64,000 bases of DNA from Membranipora membranacea (Eukaryota > Bryozoa > Gymnolaemata > Cheilostomatida > Membraniporidae): contig OU612074.1 in assembly GCA_914767715.1 (NCBI GenBank), positions 10,636,062 through 10,700,061 on the forward strand. Direction: 5' to 3'. A model generated the notes under the pieces. The model was not told the origin of the DNA, made no database searches, and saw only the letters and a program-made list of their open reading frames with translations. Shown piece after piece: positions 36,001-48,252 of the stretch (position 1 is its first letter; each line of letters begins with the position of its first letter). The translations under genes were made by a program, and so were the position numbers.

Positions 36001-37023
36001 AATGATCTTGGAGCGTCAGAGCAAAGCTGATAACCCCATTAATCTTTAATTATGTGGTCTATAATTATATTTAGTTGCTACTTTCCGTGATCTCAGATCT
36101 GGTCAAACATGATTCAGCAATTCTGCAGCAGGAGGTTATTGATAATCTATGATTTAAATCCTTTTGATGCGGATGCATGGCCATTCTTCAACTCCATTGT
36201 TTAATGCTGGAAAGAAGCTCAACATTGCCCAGCTTCCCTTTTTATCCGTGTAATACAATAAAATACAGTTTCTTCCCTGTAAATGTCAAAATATTGACTC
36301 GGTTTTCCCAATGAGAAGTCAGCCCTGCCTGTGATTTTCATGGTTTCACTATACAAGGAGAATCTGTCTTGGTATTTGAACCAGGGTAACAGGATAAATC
36401 AAAGAGGTAAATTTTAAACTGGATTTGGAAATATCAATATTGGACTTGTCATTTATAATGGTCACTGATACTGTTGCATGATGATTTTTTTTGCTGAGCC
36501 TTCTCCAACTGCACTCATCCATCACCCAACTTATAACGTCCTTCTACAAAGCTTTGACAAATGCCTGACTTAACATTTAAACTCACAGACATACACTTCA
36601 TGTTGCTTTAAGTAGATACAATTAAAGATCGTTTGCAGCTGGCTGCTATGCTGTGAGTAGATTGTTGAACCTTTTCCTCAGCAGCATGAAAATGGAATAA
36701 TACGTTAACTTGCAGGGCATACTATTTTGCAGTTTTCAATTGAATGTGATAAATGCATACTTGATATATGCAATCTCAAATCGAGAAAAGTCACAGACGT
36801 CACAGACTTAATTGTGAGACTCCAAGCAACAACTATGAAGTCTATAGTATATCTTTCGCATCAAATCGCGTACATTTGATTCTTTCAGCTTATACCATCA
36901 TTCTATGTGAAACGCATATCCTAGCGAAAAATGCCGTTATAAAAACACTATGTAATTGCAAAAATGGCAGCTGATAATCTGCTGATCATGTCAATGAATG
37001 TTATTTGTGTTGCCAATAATAGC
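33060..37023. other. Region between divergent genes 5 and 6
   Basis: Contains an inverted pair of diverged segments (about 34040-34450 and 35930-36270) centred between the two genes, and an old SINE-A copy at about 35130-35310. The frames here (near 34131-34328, 35518-35745 and 36768-36974) recur in the other units only because the whole block was copied. They have no protein-like features and I do not call them. Confidence 0.55.
35130..35310 (+). mobile_element. Old SINE (family A) copy in unit 1
   Basis: Diverged match to the 2120-2345 element: TTGGCCCAAGTGGTTGAAGT at the head, then GGCCCCTAAGG and AACAAAGAGTAATTTGGGTC. The pol III boxes are worn. Copies at the same place in units 2 and 3 (about 45820-46005 and 56740-56930) were duplicated with the unit. 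Confidence 0.5.
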
Positions 37024-37224
37024 TCATACACACGTCATCCCAAGACATCAATAGATTTCAAACTGCAGACAAAAACTCATTATGAGCCTAACAACAGGCT
37101 CTCCATGGTAACCAGTGATTAGTATGGCCATGGTAACTGGCTACAATAAAAGGGAGGAGGTCTCAGAATACAAGCACACTTGATTTGAGAACTGAGATCT
37201 TTTCCCACTTGCAAAGAAACAAAG
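37024..37224 (+). promoter_or_regulatory. Gene 6 promoter and noncoding exon 1
   Basis: Distal CACACGTCATCCCAAGACAT block (37029-37048), paired CCATGGTAAC at 37103-37112 and 37128-37137 (25 bp apart), TATA-like ACAATAAAAGGG at 37143-37154, noncoding exon ending AACAAAG at 37224 with donor GTGAGT. Acceptor GCATTACAG ends at 37420. Confidence 0.65.
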
Positions 37225-37439
37225 GTGAGTTAAATACTCTATTGGCAGTCGTTTATTTCACAACAGACTATTTCTTCAGTTTAGCAAAGTTTTGGTCAGT
37301 GCATTCAATAATGATGGCTCATTTCTCTACTGAATGATAAAGTTATTTTTTATGTTATTATTATAGTTACTATATCATTTATAACTTTAAGTTAACAAGT
37401 ATATTATTTCTGCATTACAGATAAGAGAAGATAAAAATT

Positions 37440-38961
37440 ATGAATAAGCTGATAGCTTTCCTGTTCTTAGCTGCCGCCAGCGGTAAGTTTGCCATTGTTT
37501 TATCTGAAACTGCGACATACAATACATCAACTGTTAGTGTGAGGCATCAAGCTATGATATCGTTTATGTTGTTCATTTCTTCTTTGTAAAAAAAGAAGAA
37601 GCTAAGTGAATCTTTTTTTATAAAAATACCCATGTATGTTGTTGTATCTTGCTAAAAGCTGAAAAATGGGAATTATGAATATATTTGTTTACAGGTCTGA
37701 CCGTAGCTCAATTAGAGTCACAGAGTGATGCAACAGGAAGCGATATAGCTGCAGTTCAACTTGATGGAGAGCAAAGAATGGATAGTCCTGAGAGAGTTAG
37801 GGGTGAAGGAGAGCATAAAGGGCGCTGTAGGTGCGGGCCTGGACGAAGACCCTTTGGTCAAAGAGGAAGTGAAGATATGGAGACAAGAAGGGAACAGAGA
37901 CTAATTGGACATGAGGCAAGAGGAAATGGAACAAGACCCTTTGGGCCAAATGGAGATGGAGATATGACAGAAGGTGAACGGATTGGACTAAGAAGAAGAT
38001 GTATGCGAATCATGGGACATGGCCAAATGAAAAATGGTACCAGAAGCCATGGACCAAGCAAAGGTGGAGAGAATATGGAAGCTGGTGAAGGAATGGGAAC
38101 AAGAAGAGATGGCATGCATCGTATGGGACATGGACCAAGAGGAAATATGACTAGCCACAATAGGGAGGAATACATGCTGAATGGTGAAGGAATGGGGCCA
38201 AGAGGAGAGGGCATGCGACCGAATGGACATGGACCAAGAAGAAATGGTACAAATCCCTTCCATTCAAGAGGCAATGGTACAAAACCATTCCATTCAAGAG
38301 GCAATGGAACAAAACCATTCCGCCTAAGCGGAGAGGGAGATATGCAAGAAAGTGAATTCATGGCATTAAGAAGAAGATGTATGAAAGTTATGGGACATGG
38401 ACGAAGAGAGAATGGTACAAGATTCCACGGACCAAAAGGAGAAAGTGAAGGTAATGTGAAGCTTGGCGAGGGACTTGAATCAAGAGATGGTATGCGACCA
38501 GTGGGAGATTGGCAAAAGGGTGAAGGTAGACCTAGAGAAGATGGGGAAATTGGCAGACCTCAAGGTGGCCACAGGGGAGGCTGCAGATGTCGATCAATGC
38601 ATGGTCGAGGAGGACCATATCGTCAGGGTAGAGTTGAAGGCAGTAGTCCAGACACGCAGGTAAGTTTATATTTTAAATATATCAAATTGTTTATTATTAT
38701 TCAATGAAGGACCTACATCAAGATTTATCATGTAATATACAGAACCAATAACAAACTTTAAAAATTGAGATACCATTATGTAGGTGTTAGATTCCCAGTG
38801 TCGATTATGTAAACATCACATGTGCCTCTGCCTGAACAAATAGGCCTGAGACAAAGCAGCAATTGCCTTGCTGTGAGCAGACTAGAACATAATCATAACT
38901 GTGGTTTTATTTATACTCTCAGGCACCCCAAACAGAAGATTCAGAGACAACATCAAACTGA
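37440..38961 (+). CDS. Family gene 6: secreted six-cysteine repeat glycoprotein, plus-strand subtype
   Basis: Coding exons 37440-37482 (MNKLIAFLFLAAAS plus one base), 37695-38659 and 38923-38961 (APQTEDSETTSN, TGA), 348 aa. Donors GTAAGT and acceptors TTACAG and TCTCAG are consensus. One 29-residue repeat, two HSRGNGTKPF repeats, both LRRRCM modules and CxC at each end. Features of the plus-strand subtype: RRNGTNPF before the 10-residue repeats, LESRDGM instead of LEPIRDGM, and loss of about 13 residues (the RFNGTR sequon) after GDWQ. One Asp is missing in SKGGEN relative to other copies. I count 7 sequons, one being NMT. AATAAA at 39098-39103. Confidence 0.9.
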
Positions 38962-39822
38962 AGACTGCTCGGCAATCAAAGAGTGTGAATGGTGATATTT
39001 AATGTTATAATTTAAATTGTTTATAGTATTTATATGATCTCCTTTCTAATGATTGTATTTTATTCAGCTTTCTTCTTTTTATATGCAACTGGCGATCAAT
39101 AAAACGGTATTGGCACTGGAGGTTGAAAGTTGATTCATTGAAATTCTAGTTGGAAATTATGCATAGCCATGCTGATTCTGAAGGCAAGAAATTAAACCAG
39201 CAGAAATTACCAGCATAAATCAATTCCATGCAAATCTGTCAACAAATTCCAAATAACTCCAATCAAGATATTTGTTTCTTTTCAATTAGTTACCTTATTA
39301 AACCGTAATAGAAACCCTGAGATGATCAGCTAAATTTAAACACCAATAATGAATGTATACAGTTATTGCTACAATGGTTCCTTCCTCCATTATCAACATG
39401 CAGGGAAACCCGGAAAAGCCATATTAAAATTAATATGTTCAATACTTTCAAAGAATTCAGAATAAATCAAAGTATATTGACACAGTGTTTCAGGCCTTTG
39501 TTACTAGTTTGTTGTTGTCACAAAGTCACTCATGGAGTTTAACACCTTCTGTGAATTGGAAACTAAATTGTAAATATGGAATGTCATAAATTGCTGAGCA
39601 ATAATATCTAGCTTACTGATTCTTCTATCAACAAATGATAATGATGAATGCATCTCACTTGGTGAATGTGAAATTTTATGGAGGGAAGTCATCATAATGT
39701 AGAGCTCCAGACTAATTTTATATTTTCAATTAATTTATATATTGCACCGCATTGTTTACAAATATTTTGACCCCAGGGCATCAAACTTTCTGATAAATGG
39801 AGAAAAAAAAACCTATCCTATC

Positions 39823-39851
39823 CCATCTCATCTCATCTCATCTCATCTCAT
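39823..39851 (+). repeat. CATCT microsatellite at a unit boundary
   Basis: Five to six copies of CATCT followed by degenerate CCCGTCCCG-type repeats. Contracted versions lie at the same place in units 2 (about 50678-50693) and 3 (about 61599-61608). Confidence 0.85.
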
Positions 39852-40881
39852 CCCGTCCCGCCCGATCCGATCCCATTCATGCGTTCACCAGCTTGAGGTG
39901 ACAAGCATCTATTAGTTCATTAATGACAGTAAGTGCAGTATTATTGGATTGACACCTGATCCTTGTTCAAATAGAGAATGGAAAGACTAAAATCCATGTA
40001 ACTACCAATCTTCGTTGCACTTGCAGAATCAAAATTGACCCATCAAGGAGCTGTCTTTTTAATTCCAGGGGTAAATATCTGGTGCCCAGCGTACAATATT
40101 GAATTATTTAAGCTATTTATATTTACAGCTATTCTTTTATCTTTCTATATAGGAGTATAACATAGCATCAGACGTTTCCGCAAACAAAACCTCGGTACAT
40201 ATTTGAGGATCTCTGAATACTCGATCAATTTCTTTGTAATCTTGGAATCATGATCCATACACGTGGTGTTGGATTGATTTTATTGCCAGAAGAATTATCC
40301 ATCAATATCACTAACAGTTGAGGCAAAATATGAGCTATAATGGTACAGATGGTAGATTGGATACAATGTAGCATAATAAACCCAATCGGTTCAGTTTGAA
40401 CATTGAACTTCTCTGAGAAGTACGCTACCAAGTACAGGGCCACATTGACCCAAAAAAAACGGTAAATATAGCCACAAAATGATTGAAAAGATCGAAATTG
40501 TTGAGAGAAAAAGCAGCTTCTGTTTTCCTTCTCATCAATAATTGTATTCAGCAGAGAAACTAGACAATTAAATCTTTTTTTCACTTCTTGGTACTGGAAC
40601 TTGGTATTTGTTTATTTTCATTTCTCTATCAAACCAAGGTTCGATAACATAGAAATTTTGTGCTCATTTTACTTAATATAAATGCTGCCGTTGTTAAAAA
40701 TCTGAAAAAAAGTTTCTTGAGCGTTTCTGGGTCCAGAATATTTCTGGTCGGTATTTGATTCATACAATATTAGCACGGGAAGATCTCTTGGGATTATTAG
40801 AACTAATGCGACTAAAAATTGGATGAAGCTGGCTTCTAGAATATATTCAGAATGTTTGGCACAGCTAGAAAAAATAATTTT

Positions 40882-40954
40882 GGGTGACTTTGAGTGACTT
40901 TGAGTGACTTTGAGTGTTTTTGAGTGATTTTGGATGACATGAGTGACTTGGAGA
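40882..40954 (+). repeat. GTGACTTTGA minisatellite
   Basis: Degenerate tandem copies of a 10-base unit GTGACTTTGA. Length varies at the matching places in units 3 (about 51754-51810) and 4 (about 62630-62693). Confidence 0.75.
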
Positions 40955-41659
40955 CCAAAGCATACATACACATCATCATATTTTTGGGTGTATTTTGAAA
41001 TCCTTGGTTGTAACACATAGTTCTAATACCATTCATTTTGTTATGCTTTTGTTGCTCTTTATTATATTTTTTGGGATTATGAATACAGTGAAGCTCCTTA
41101 ACGCTGCTAGAATAATTAATACATTGGTGTTTAAACTTTACAACTTTATTGGTGTTTTATTACTGTAAAGGCTATTTTCATCAGCCTTCCTTTAGAATTC
41201 GTCTGCTTTCCTTTCCTTTCAGTTGTGTTTTGGATGTGAAACAAAGAAGTTAGCTAAGCCTCTATGTAGTAGAAGGTAACTGCATTCTCCTAATGGATTA
41301 TCAAATGCCTCGAGCGGATTAATAAGAATTCTGATGAGTGTTTTTCATTGTGATGGCCAAATTTTGGCTTCCATTTCTTTTCTACATTACCACAAAATCA
41401 TATTGTATAACATATTTATCTCGATGATGATGTCTGACCTATATGGACTAAGTTTGAACACAAAACCTCCAGTTTCAAACCAATTTTATAGATTCCCAGT
41501 TTCATGGAAAAATAATAGTCTAATCTAAATAATAACAAATACTTCAACATTTCATAATTTTATAATTTTTATATTTTAGTTATATTTTATCAATTATAAA
41601 GCAATGAAAGTATAATAAATAAATATAGTCATTCATAATCTTTGATTGTCAAGCAGTCA

Positions 41660-43385
41660 TCAGTTGGCTATGGTCTCTGAATCTTCTGTTTTGGGTGTCT
41701 AAAAGTAGAAATAATACCACCGATCATGATTTTATTGGTCTATCCGGTCAACTGGAAGGTGTTTTGCTGATTTTTCAAAGGCTTGTCCTTTTAGGCAAAA
41801 GAGAAGTGATGGTTATATAATTGACACAGGCAACATGACAACCCCATCAGACAATCAATCTTAATGTTGCAAATTTGGCAGTGGTTTTGCAAATTGCATG
41901 ATTTTTTTTGAAGGCATGGCATGGGTGATTCATTAAAATATGATACATTTATTGAAACATTTTATAATATGACTTTACCTGCATATCCGGTTTACTGCCT
42001 TCCACTCGTCCCTCATGATATGGTCCTCCTCTACCATGCATTGATCGACATCTGCAGCCCCCGTGGCCTTCTCGAGATCTACCAAATTCACCATCTCCTC
42101 TAGGTCCAACACCTTCACCTCCGTTTGGCCTATGGGATCTTGTACCATTGAATCTTTGCCAATCTCCAACTGGTCGCATACCATCTCTGAGTGGTTCAGG
42201 TCCCTCGCCAAGCTCGACATTACCATCTCTTTCTCCTTTTGGTTCGTGGGATCTTGTACCATCCCCTCTTTGCCCATGTCCCATAACTCTCATACACCTC
42301 CTTCTTAATGCCATGAATTCACCTTCCTGCATATCTCCCTCACCGCTGAGGCGGAAGGGTCTTGTTCCATTTCCTCTTGAGTGGAAGGGTCTTGTACCAT
42401 TTCCTCTCGAATGGAAGGGTTTTGTACCATTTCCTCTTGGTCCATGTCCATTTGATCGCATGCCCTCTCCTCTTGGGCCCATTCCTTCCTCATTCAGTCT
42501 GTATTCCTCTCTATTTTGGCTTGTGCTATTTCCTCTTGGTCCATGTCCCATATGATGCATGCCATCTCTTCTTGTTCCCATTCCTTCACCATCTACCATA
42601 TTCTCTCCACCGTCTTTGCTTGGTCTATGGCTTCTGGTACCATTTTTCATTTGCCAATGTCCCATGATACGCATACATCTTCTTCTTAGTCCCATCCATT
42701 CACCTTCTGTCATATCTCCATCCCCATTTTGGCCAAATGGTCTTGTACCATTTCCTCTTGCTTCGCGTCCCTTCAGTCTCTGTTCCCTTCTCGACTCAGA
42801 ATCTTCACTTCCTCTGCGTCCAAAGGGTCTTCGGCCTGGTCCGCACCTACAGCGTCTTCCACGCTCTTCTTCACCTCTCACTCTCTCAGGACTTTCCATT
42901 GCCTGCTCTCCATCAAGTAGAACTGCGGCCGTATCACTTCCTGTTGCATCATTCTGTGATTCTTGGGCTGTTACGGTCAGACCTTAAAACAAGTACCCCC
43001 ATAATTTCAAAGATTGTTACCTAAGAGAGATGCATGACATTACCGCGCAAGTTGTAATTATAAGTTATCATATTAGGCGACAGACAGACAGTATTGATCA
43101 GGTGCCAATACAGGTTATATAAGATGTTCTTTACAACCATAGATATGTGTAGAAGAAAAACTGAAAGCAGTTTGTCTTCCTGGGTGCGCCTCCGGAAGGC
43201 TAAAAGGAATATTTGCTGAAAGATTGAGCACCCGTTTTGCTTTTGCAAATGACACTCTCATTGCATGGATTTATCAAATATTATTATTTTGACAGTAAAA
43301 TAATTAATTATAAAGATTAATTGAAAGCAATAGCAAACTTACCGATAACAGATGCCAGAAACAGGAACGTGATCAACTCATTCAT
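41660..43385 (-). CDS. Family gene 7: secreted six-cysteine repeat glycoprotein, short form
   Basis: Coding exons on minus: 43385-43343 (MNELITFLFLASVI plus one base), 42982-41979, 41698-41660 (TPKTEDSETIAN, TGA), 361 aa. The leader has Glu at position 3 in place of the usual Lys; it lowers the positive charge before the hydrophobic core and could weaken signal function. One 29-residue repeat, two HSRGNGTRPF repeats, full set of six cysteines, 7 sequons (GQRGDGTRSH has lost its Asn). TATAAA replaces AATAAA at 41490-41485 on minus. Tail to tail with gene 6 and head to head with gene 8. No frame lesion. Confidence 0.88.
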
Positions 43386-43557
43386 TATCTGTAATGCAGA
43401 AAGGAGATACTTGTAAGCCTAAATATAAAATAATTAATATCATGAGTATTGTCCAATAATAATCGAATGCCATGAATAGAACTTTGATAAACAGCAGAAA
43501 AAGTCTGTTAAGGAAGAAATGACTGCCAACAAAGGAGTTAAAAAGTTTTTTATATGA

Positions 43558-43683
43558 ACTCACCTTTATTTCTTTTTAAGTATGAACAGATGTCAGTTCT
43601 CAAAACAAGTGTGATCATAACCTGGAATCTGGGTCATTTTATTGGAGCCAATTACCATGGCCACGTTAATCCCTGGTTACCAT
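43558..43683 (-). promoter_or_regulatory. Gene 7 promoter and noncoding exon 1
   Basis: On minus: GTTACCAT at 43676-43683 and CCATGGTAAT at 43651-43660 (one base off the motif), TATA-like CCAATAAAAT at 43636-43645, noncoding exon ending at 43564 with donor GTGAGT. Confidence 0.58.
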
Positions 43684-43739
43684 TAGAACCTTGTTAGGCT
43701 CAGTATGAGTTTGCAGTTTTGCTATTAACCATGATGTCT

Positions 43740-46700
43740 TGAGATGAGGTGGGTATGAACTATTATTGGCAACACAGACAACATTAATAAATATAATCAG
43801 CAACACTTCAGTTGCCGTTTTTGCAGTTAGACAGTGTTTTTCTCATTGTTTTTTTTGTGTGAGGATATGAGTTTACCATAGAATGCTTGTGGAAGTTGCA
43901 AGGGTCAGTGTGCACTGTGTTATTTGAGGGCTAAAGTGTGTGTTAGTTGATGCTAAATACCTCTGATTTCCTTGCTGCTTGGAGTTATACTAGCATGAAA
44001 ATCTCACAATATCTGTAGCTTGTCTCCATTTTACATCACATATATAAAGTCTGCATATCACCTGCAGTCAATAATTACAAAATGGTATTCACTGCAAGTT
44101 GGCATCATACCCAAAAAAAATATAAAAGGTCAATAAATTGATTATTTTTCAAAAAGAATTCATTTAGGGACTGTTAGGTGGGAGCACCTTTAGTCCATTT
44201 GCTCATCATCGTATTATGTGTACTTTATGTGAGAGATTGCGGTTAAGTAAGGAAAACCGTTTGATCACAATTTCTCCTCTGCCCCTAGCAAGTTCAATGG
44301 AACAAGTAGCCAGCATGGTTCAATGCAACTACACCATGCCCGCTGATAACAAAATCTTCTCACATGGTAGTGGCCAGTAGCGAATGACCATCCAATGTAT
44401 CTTCTTGTAACAACAGGGAGTATGAGACTGCTGTAAGTTTATAACTTTAGTCAGGTATTATTTTCCTCAATACATGGTAGAAGGAAAAGGAAAAGTTAAA
44501 GCTTTAAAATAAATGTCATCTTGCATCAGTATTGGTATTATTATAGGGCTTGCATTCACCAGTCCAATGTTGCAAATTTAGTTTGATGTTTAGCTCATTC
44601 TTTCAATTTAGAACGAGTTTTTCATTTAAAACCATGAAAATCACAGGTAGTACTGAGTTGTCTTTGGATAATCCAAATCAATACAATGATATTTACAGGA
44701 GAGAAACCAGATAAAATTGTCAAGCTAAGTTTCTTGTTCTTAATAATTATAGTAAAACACCAAATGAGATCATGTTGTGGGGTTTAATTCACTCTCTAAC
44801 ACAAACACTCTCTAAGTTTTCACAAGGATCTATCTCAAACGGTAGCAGAAGCTGAATAATTTTGAGCTTCTTTGGAAGAGATTGACCTGAAGTATGGCAA
44901 TGCATCTACATCAATGTGATCCATATCAATTATCAGATACCTGATTGTGCAAAAATGCTGAATCATGATGGACCAGAGCTGAGATATAAGAGATGAGCGG
45001 CTGCAGATAATAATAGACCACATAAAAAACATATGTCAGAATTAATGGGATTAACAGCTTTACTCTGACCTCCAAGATGAATATTGACGTAAGGTTAAGG
45101 TGACAAGGAAACATTATTCTATTTCTGGCTAGAAAAAGTACAGTGTTATGATTTAATCTTTAACTTGTTAAGACAGACAGTACGATGAAGAAATTAAAGT
45201 CCAGCTTAAAACGAGAGGTTACAAAACTAGGTGGAATGGAGTTTCATTGCCACCTGTAACATTACAGAAAAAGTCCAGGTCTATATGGGCAGCAGCCAGT
45301 TTCATGAGAACCATGTAGTAGAGGGTTTGTTGGTGCAGCCCATAATTTGTACAAAGGCATACTTTGGGTATTTAGTCCAATCCAAAACTTGGGTGAAGTG
45401 ACATGTGTGTCATGTGCTTTATGGGACATGTCTCACAGCACTATAAGCAGCATTTATGGTTTTGAGTGCTTTGTGACATGTCCGATACAGCACCTACCAC
45501 AAACCCGTCACCAGCAACAGTTTTTAGTGCCATCCAGAACAGCATACAATTTTGTAATGAGCAGTGAAATGGCTGGCCGTAGGCTGAAGGTGAGGCTGCG
45601 AACGCCTGTCTCTGTTACAAATCACAAAGTATAACAATTATCACAATATGCGGTTTTTGTATTGGCCACAGTCTCGAATCCCAATTTAGAGTCCAGTCAA
45701 CATACTATGTGGGCAATGTATTTTTTTGATAATATCCTTGCCTGAGATTAGCAACATCAGGTTCTCAGCAGAACTTTTTCCCCTCAGTGCGCATCCAAAT
45801 ACTGAATTATGTTTGGAAATGTGTGTAAAGAAGCCCCAAGAGTTGGCCCAAGTGGTTGAAGTGCCAGAGCTTAGAGGGCAAGTGGTTTCATTTCAATATC
45901 CGCTGCACTTCATGAAGTGATGGCTTGATTATGGCCCCTAAGGCTTGTCTAGCCGGATTTAGAACAAAGAGTAATTTGGGTCAGTCATTGCAGCCTTGCC
46001 GAGGAGGATACCTATATTTTGCTGCCAATGTGGACTGTTGTTAACTATCTGATATCTGTTACAAACGTTTACTTTGATTGTTGATTTTCTAACAAGAATA
46101 TCAACCTATAAACATCATGTTTCATTGATAAGAATAACGATATGATAGTTTGAATTCCCCTTATGCTTCTTAATCCTTGTAAAAATATTATACATAGCTA
46201 CATGATTTCATTGTGCTGCTTCCTTTACTTTTTCCCTGATAAGAGATCAGCAACCGTCAATTGCTTTGACCAGGTTAAAAAAAGTTTCTTGTCCTCCAGT
46301 TATTTGCTGGCCCTATTGACTTGCTTGACCTCTTTGAGACAACATCACCATTTTTTTAAAAGCTCCATCAGCTTCAGTCAAAAATTCACAAACTTTAACT
46401 CAATATTTCTTTATTATTTTTTTAAAGATAGTGCTTAGCGATAAATAATCAGACATGGTGCATGACACCCATGAATTTGGAAAGCACCATAGAAAAGTGT
46501 GTGCAGACTACCTCAGAGACTATCAATGCATCTCACTGTCAGAAGCAACAAAACACAATGTCACCTAGTTTTGTTTTCGACTTTCATAGCTGTTGGTATG
46601 TTCTTTATTTGAAAAAGAATAGGATACTAATACTGTACTTATCCCAGACAAGAATAGAATAATGTCCCTTTGCCACCTCAAATTTACCTCGACAATGATC

Positions 46701-47860
46701 TTGGAGCGTCAGAGCAAAGCTGATAACCCCATTAATCTTTAATTATGTGGTCTATAATTATATTTAGTTGCTACTTTCCGTGATCTCAGATCTGGTCCAA
46801 CATGATTCAGCAATTCTGCAGCAGGAGGTTATTGATAATCTATGATGTAGATCCTTTTGATGTGGATGCATGGCCATTCTTCAACTCCATTGTTAAATGC
46901 TGGAAAGAAGCTCAACATTGCCCAGCTTCCCTAACATTCACCGCTTCAGATAGATCTTTGTAAAACATCAAGCAGAGAGTAAATCAAGTTAGAACTACAG
47001 CACTATTCCATTTGATGCTTTACTATATTAAGAGCGGGAAACTAGGCTTGACAATTTTATCCGTGTAATACAATAAATAATACAGTTTCTTCCCTGTAAA
47101 TGTCAAAATATTGACTCGGTTTTCCCAATGAGAAGTCAGCTCTGCCTGTGATTTCCATGGTTTCACTATACAAGGAGAATCATTCCTTACAAAAGAGTCT
47201 GTCTTGGTATTTGCACCAGGGTAACAGGATAAATCAAAGAGGTAATTTTTAAACTGAATTTGGAAATTTCAATATTGGAATAGTCATTTAAACCGTTACT
47301 GATACTGTTGCATGATGATATTATTTTTGCTGAGCCTTCTCTCACTGCACTCATCCATCACCCAACTCAAAACGTCCTTCTACAAAGCTTTGACAAATGC
47401 CTGACTTAACATTTAAACTCACAGACATACACTTCATGTTGCTTTAAGTAGATACAATTAAAGATCGTTCGCAGCTGGCTGCTATGCTGTGAGTAGATTG
47501 TTGAACCTTTTCATCAGCAGCATGAAAATGGAATAATATGTTAACTTGCAGGGCATACTATTTTGCAGTTTTCAATTGAATGTGATAAATGTATACTTAA
47601 TATATGCAATCTCAAATCGAGAAAAGTCACAGACGTTGCTCAATTGTGAGACTCCAAGCAACAACTATGAATTCTATAGTATATCTTTCGCATCAAATGG
47701 CGTACATTTGATTCTTTCAGCTTATACCATCATTCTATGTGAAACGCATATCTTAGCAAAAAATGCTGTGAGAAAAACACTATGTAATTGCAAAAATGGC
47801 AGCTGATAATCTGCTGACCATGTCAATTAATGTTGCTTGTGTTGCCAATGATAGCTCATA
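43740..47860. other. Region between divergent genes 7 and 8
   Basis: Copy of the 33060-37023 block, with the inverted segments and the old SINE-A copy (about 45820-46005). An extra stretch at about 46929-47060 is missing from unit 1 but present in unit 3. No coding region is supported. Confidence 0.55.
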
Positions 47861-47861
47861 C

Positions 47862-48056
47862 ACACGTCATCCAAAGATATCAATAGATTTCAAACTGCAG
47901 ACGAAAACTCATTATGAGCCTAACAACAGGCTCTCCATGGTAACCAGGAATTAACATGGCTATGGTAACTGGCTACAATAAAAGGGAGGAGGTCTCAGAA
48001 TACAAGCACACTTGTTTTGAGAACTGAGATCTTTTCCCACTTGCAAAGAAACAAAG
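47862..48056 (+). promoter_or_regulatory. Gene 8 promoter and noncoding exon 1
   Basis: Distal CACACGTCATCC (47862-47873), CCATGGTAAC at 47935-47944 and the one-base variant CTATGGTAAC at 47960-47969, 25 bp apart, ACAATAAAAGGG at 47975-47986, noncoding exon ending at 48056 with donor GTGAGT. Confidence 0.63.
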
Positions 48057-48252
48057 GTGAGTTAAATACTCTATTGGCAGTCGTTTATTTCTCAACAGAC
48101 TATTTCTTCAGTTTCATTCAATAATGATGGCTCATTTCTCTACTGAATGATAAAGTTATTTTTTATGTTATTATTATAGTTACTATATCATTTATAACTT
48201 TAAGTTAACAAGTATATTATTTCTGCATTACAGACAAGAGAAGATACAAATT

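Larger units (their letters stand above)
29509..39888. repeat. Segmental duplication unit 1 (divergent pair, genes 5 and 6)
   Basis: The unit is bounded by the shared marker CAGCTTGAGGTGACA, which recurs at 39889, 50730 and 61647. Contents in order: 3' flank, minus gene, about 4 kb between the two start sites, plus gene, 3' flank and a CATCT-type microsatellite. Unit 1 is shorter (10380 bp) and more diverged on its left side than units 2 and 3. Confidence 0.85.
39104..41484. other. Region between convergent genes 6 and 7
   Basis: Shared 3' flanks of both genes and the unit boundary. A minus-strand frame at 40584-40225 has three hydrophobic stretches and recurs in units 3 and 4, but is frame-broken in one copy. 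It is noted under findings and not called as a gene. Confidence 0.5.

Noticed and set aside
39823-39851. CRISPR-like array
   Set aside because: The repeats are simple 5-bp microsatellite units without spacers, in eukaryotic DNA.
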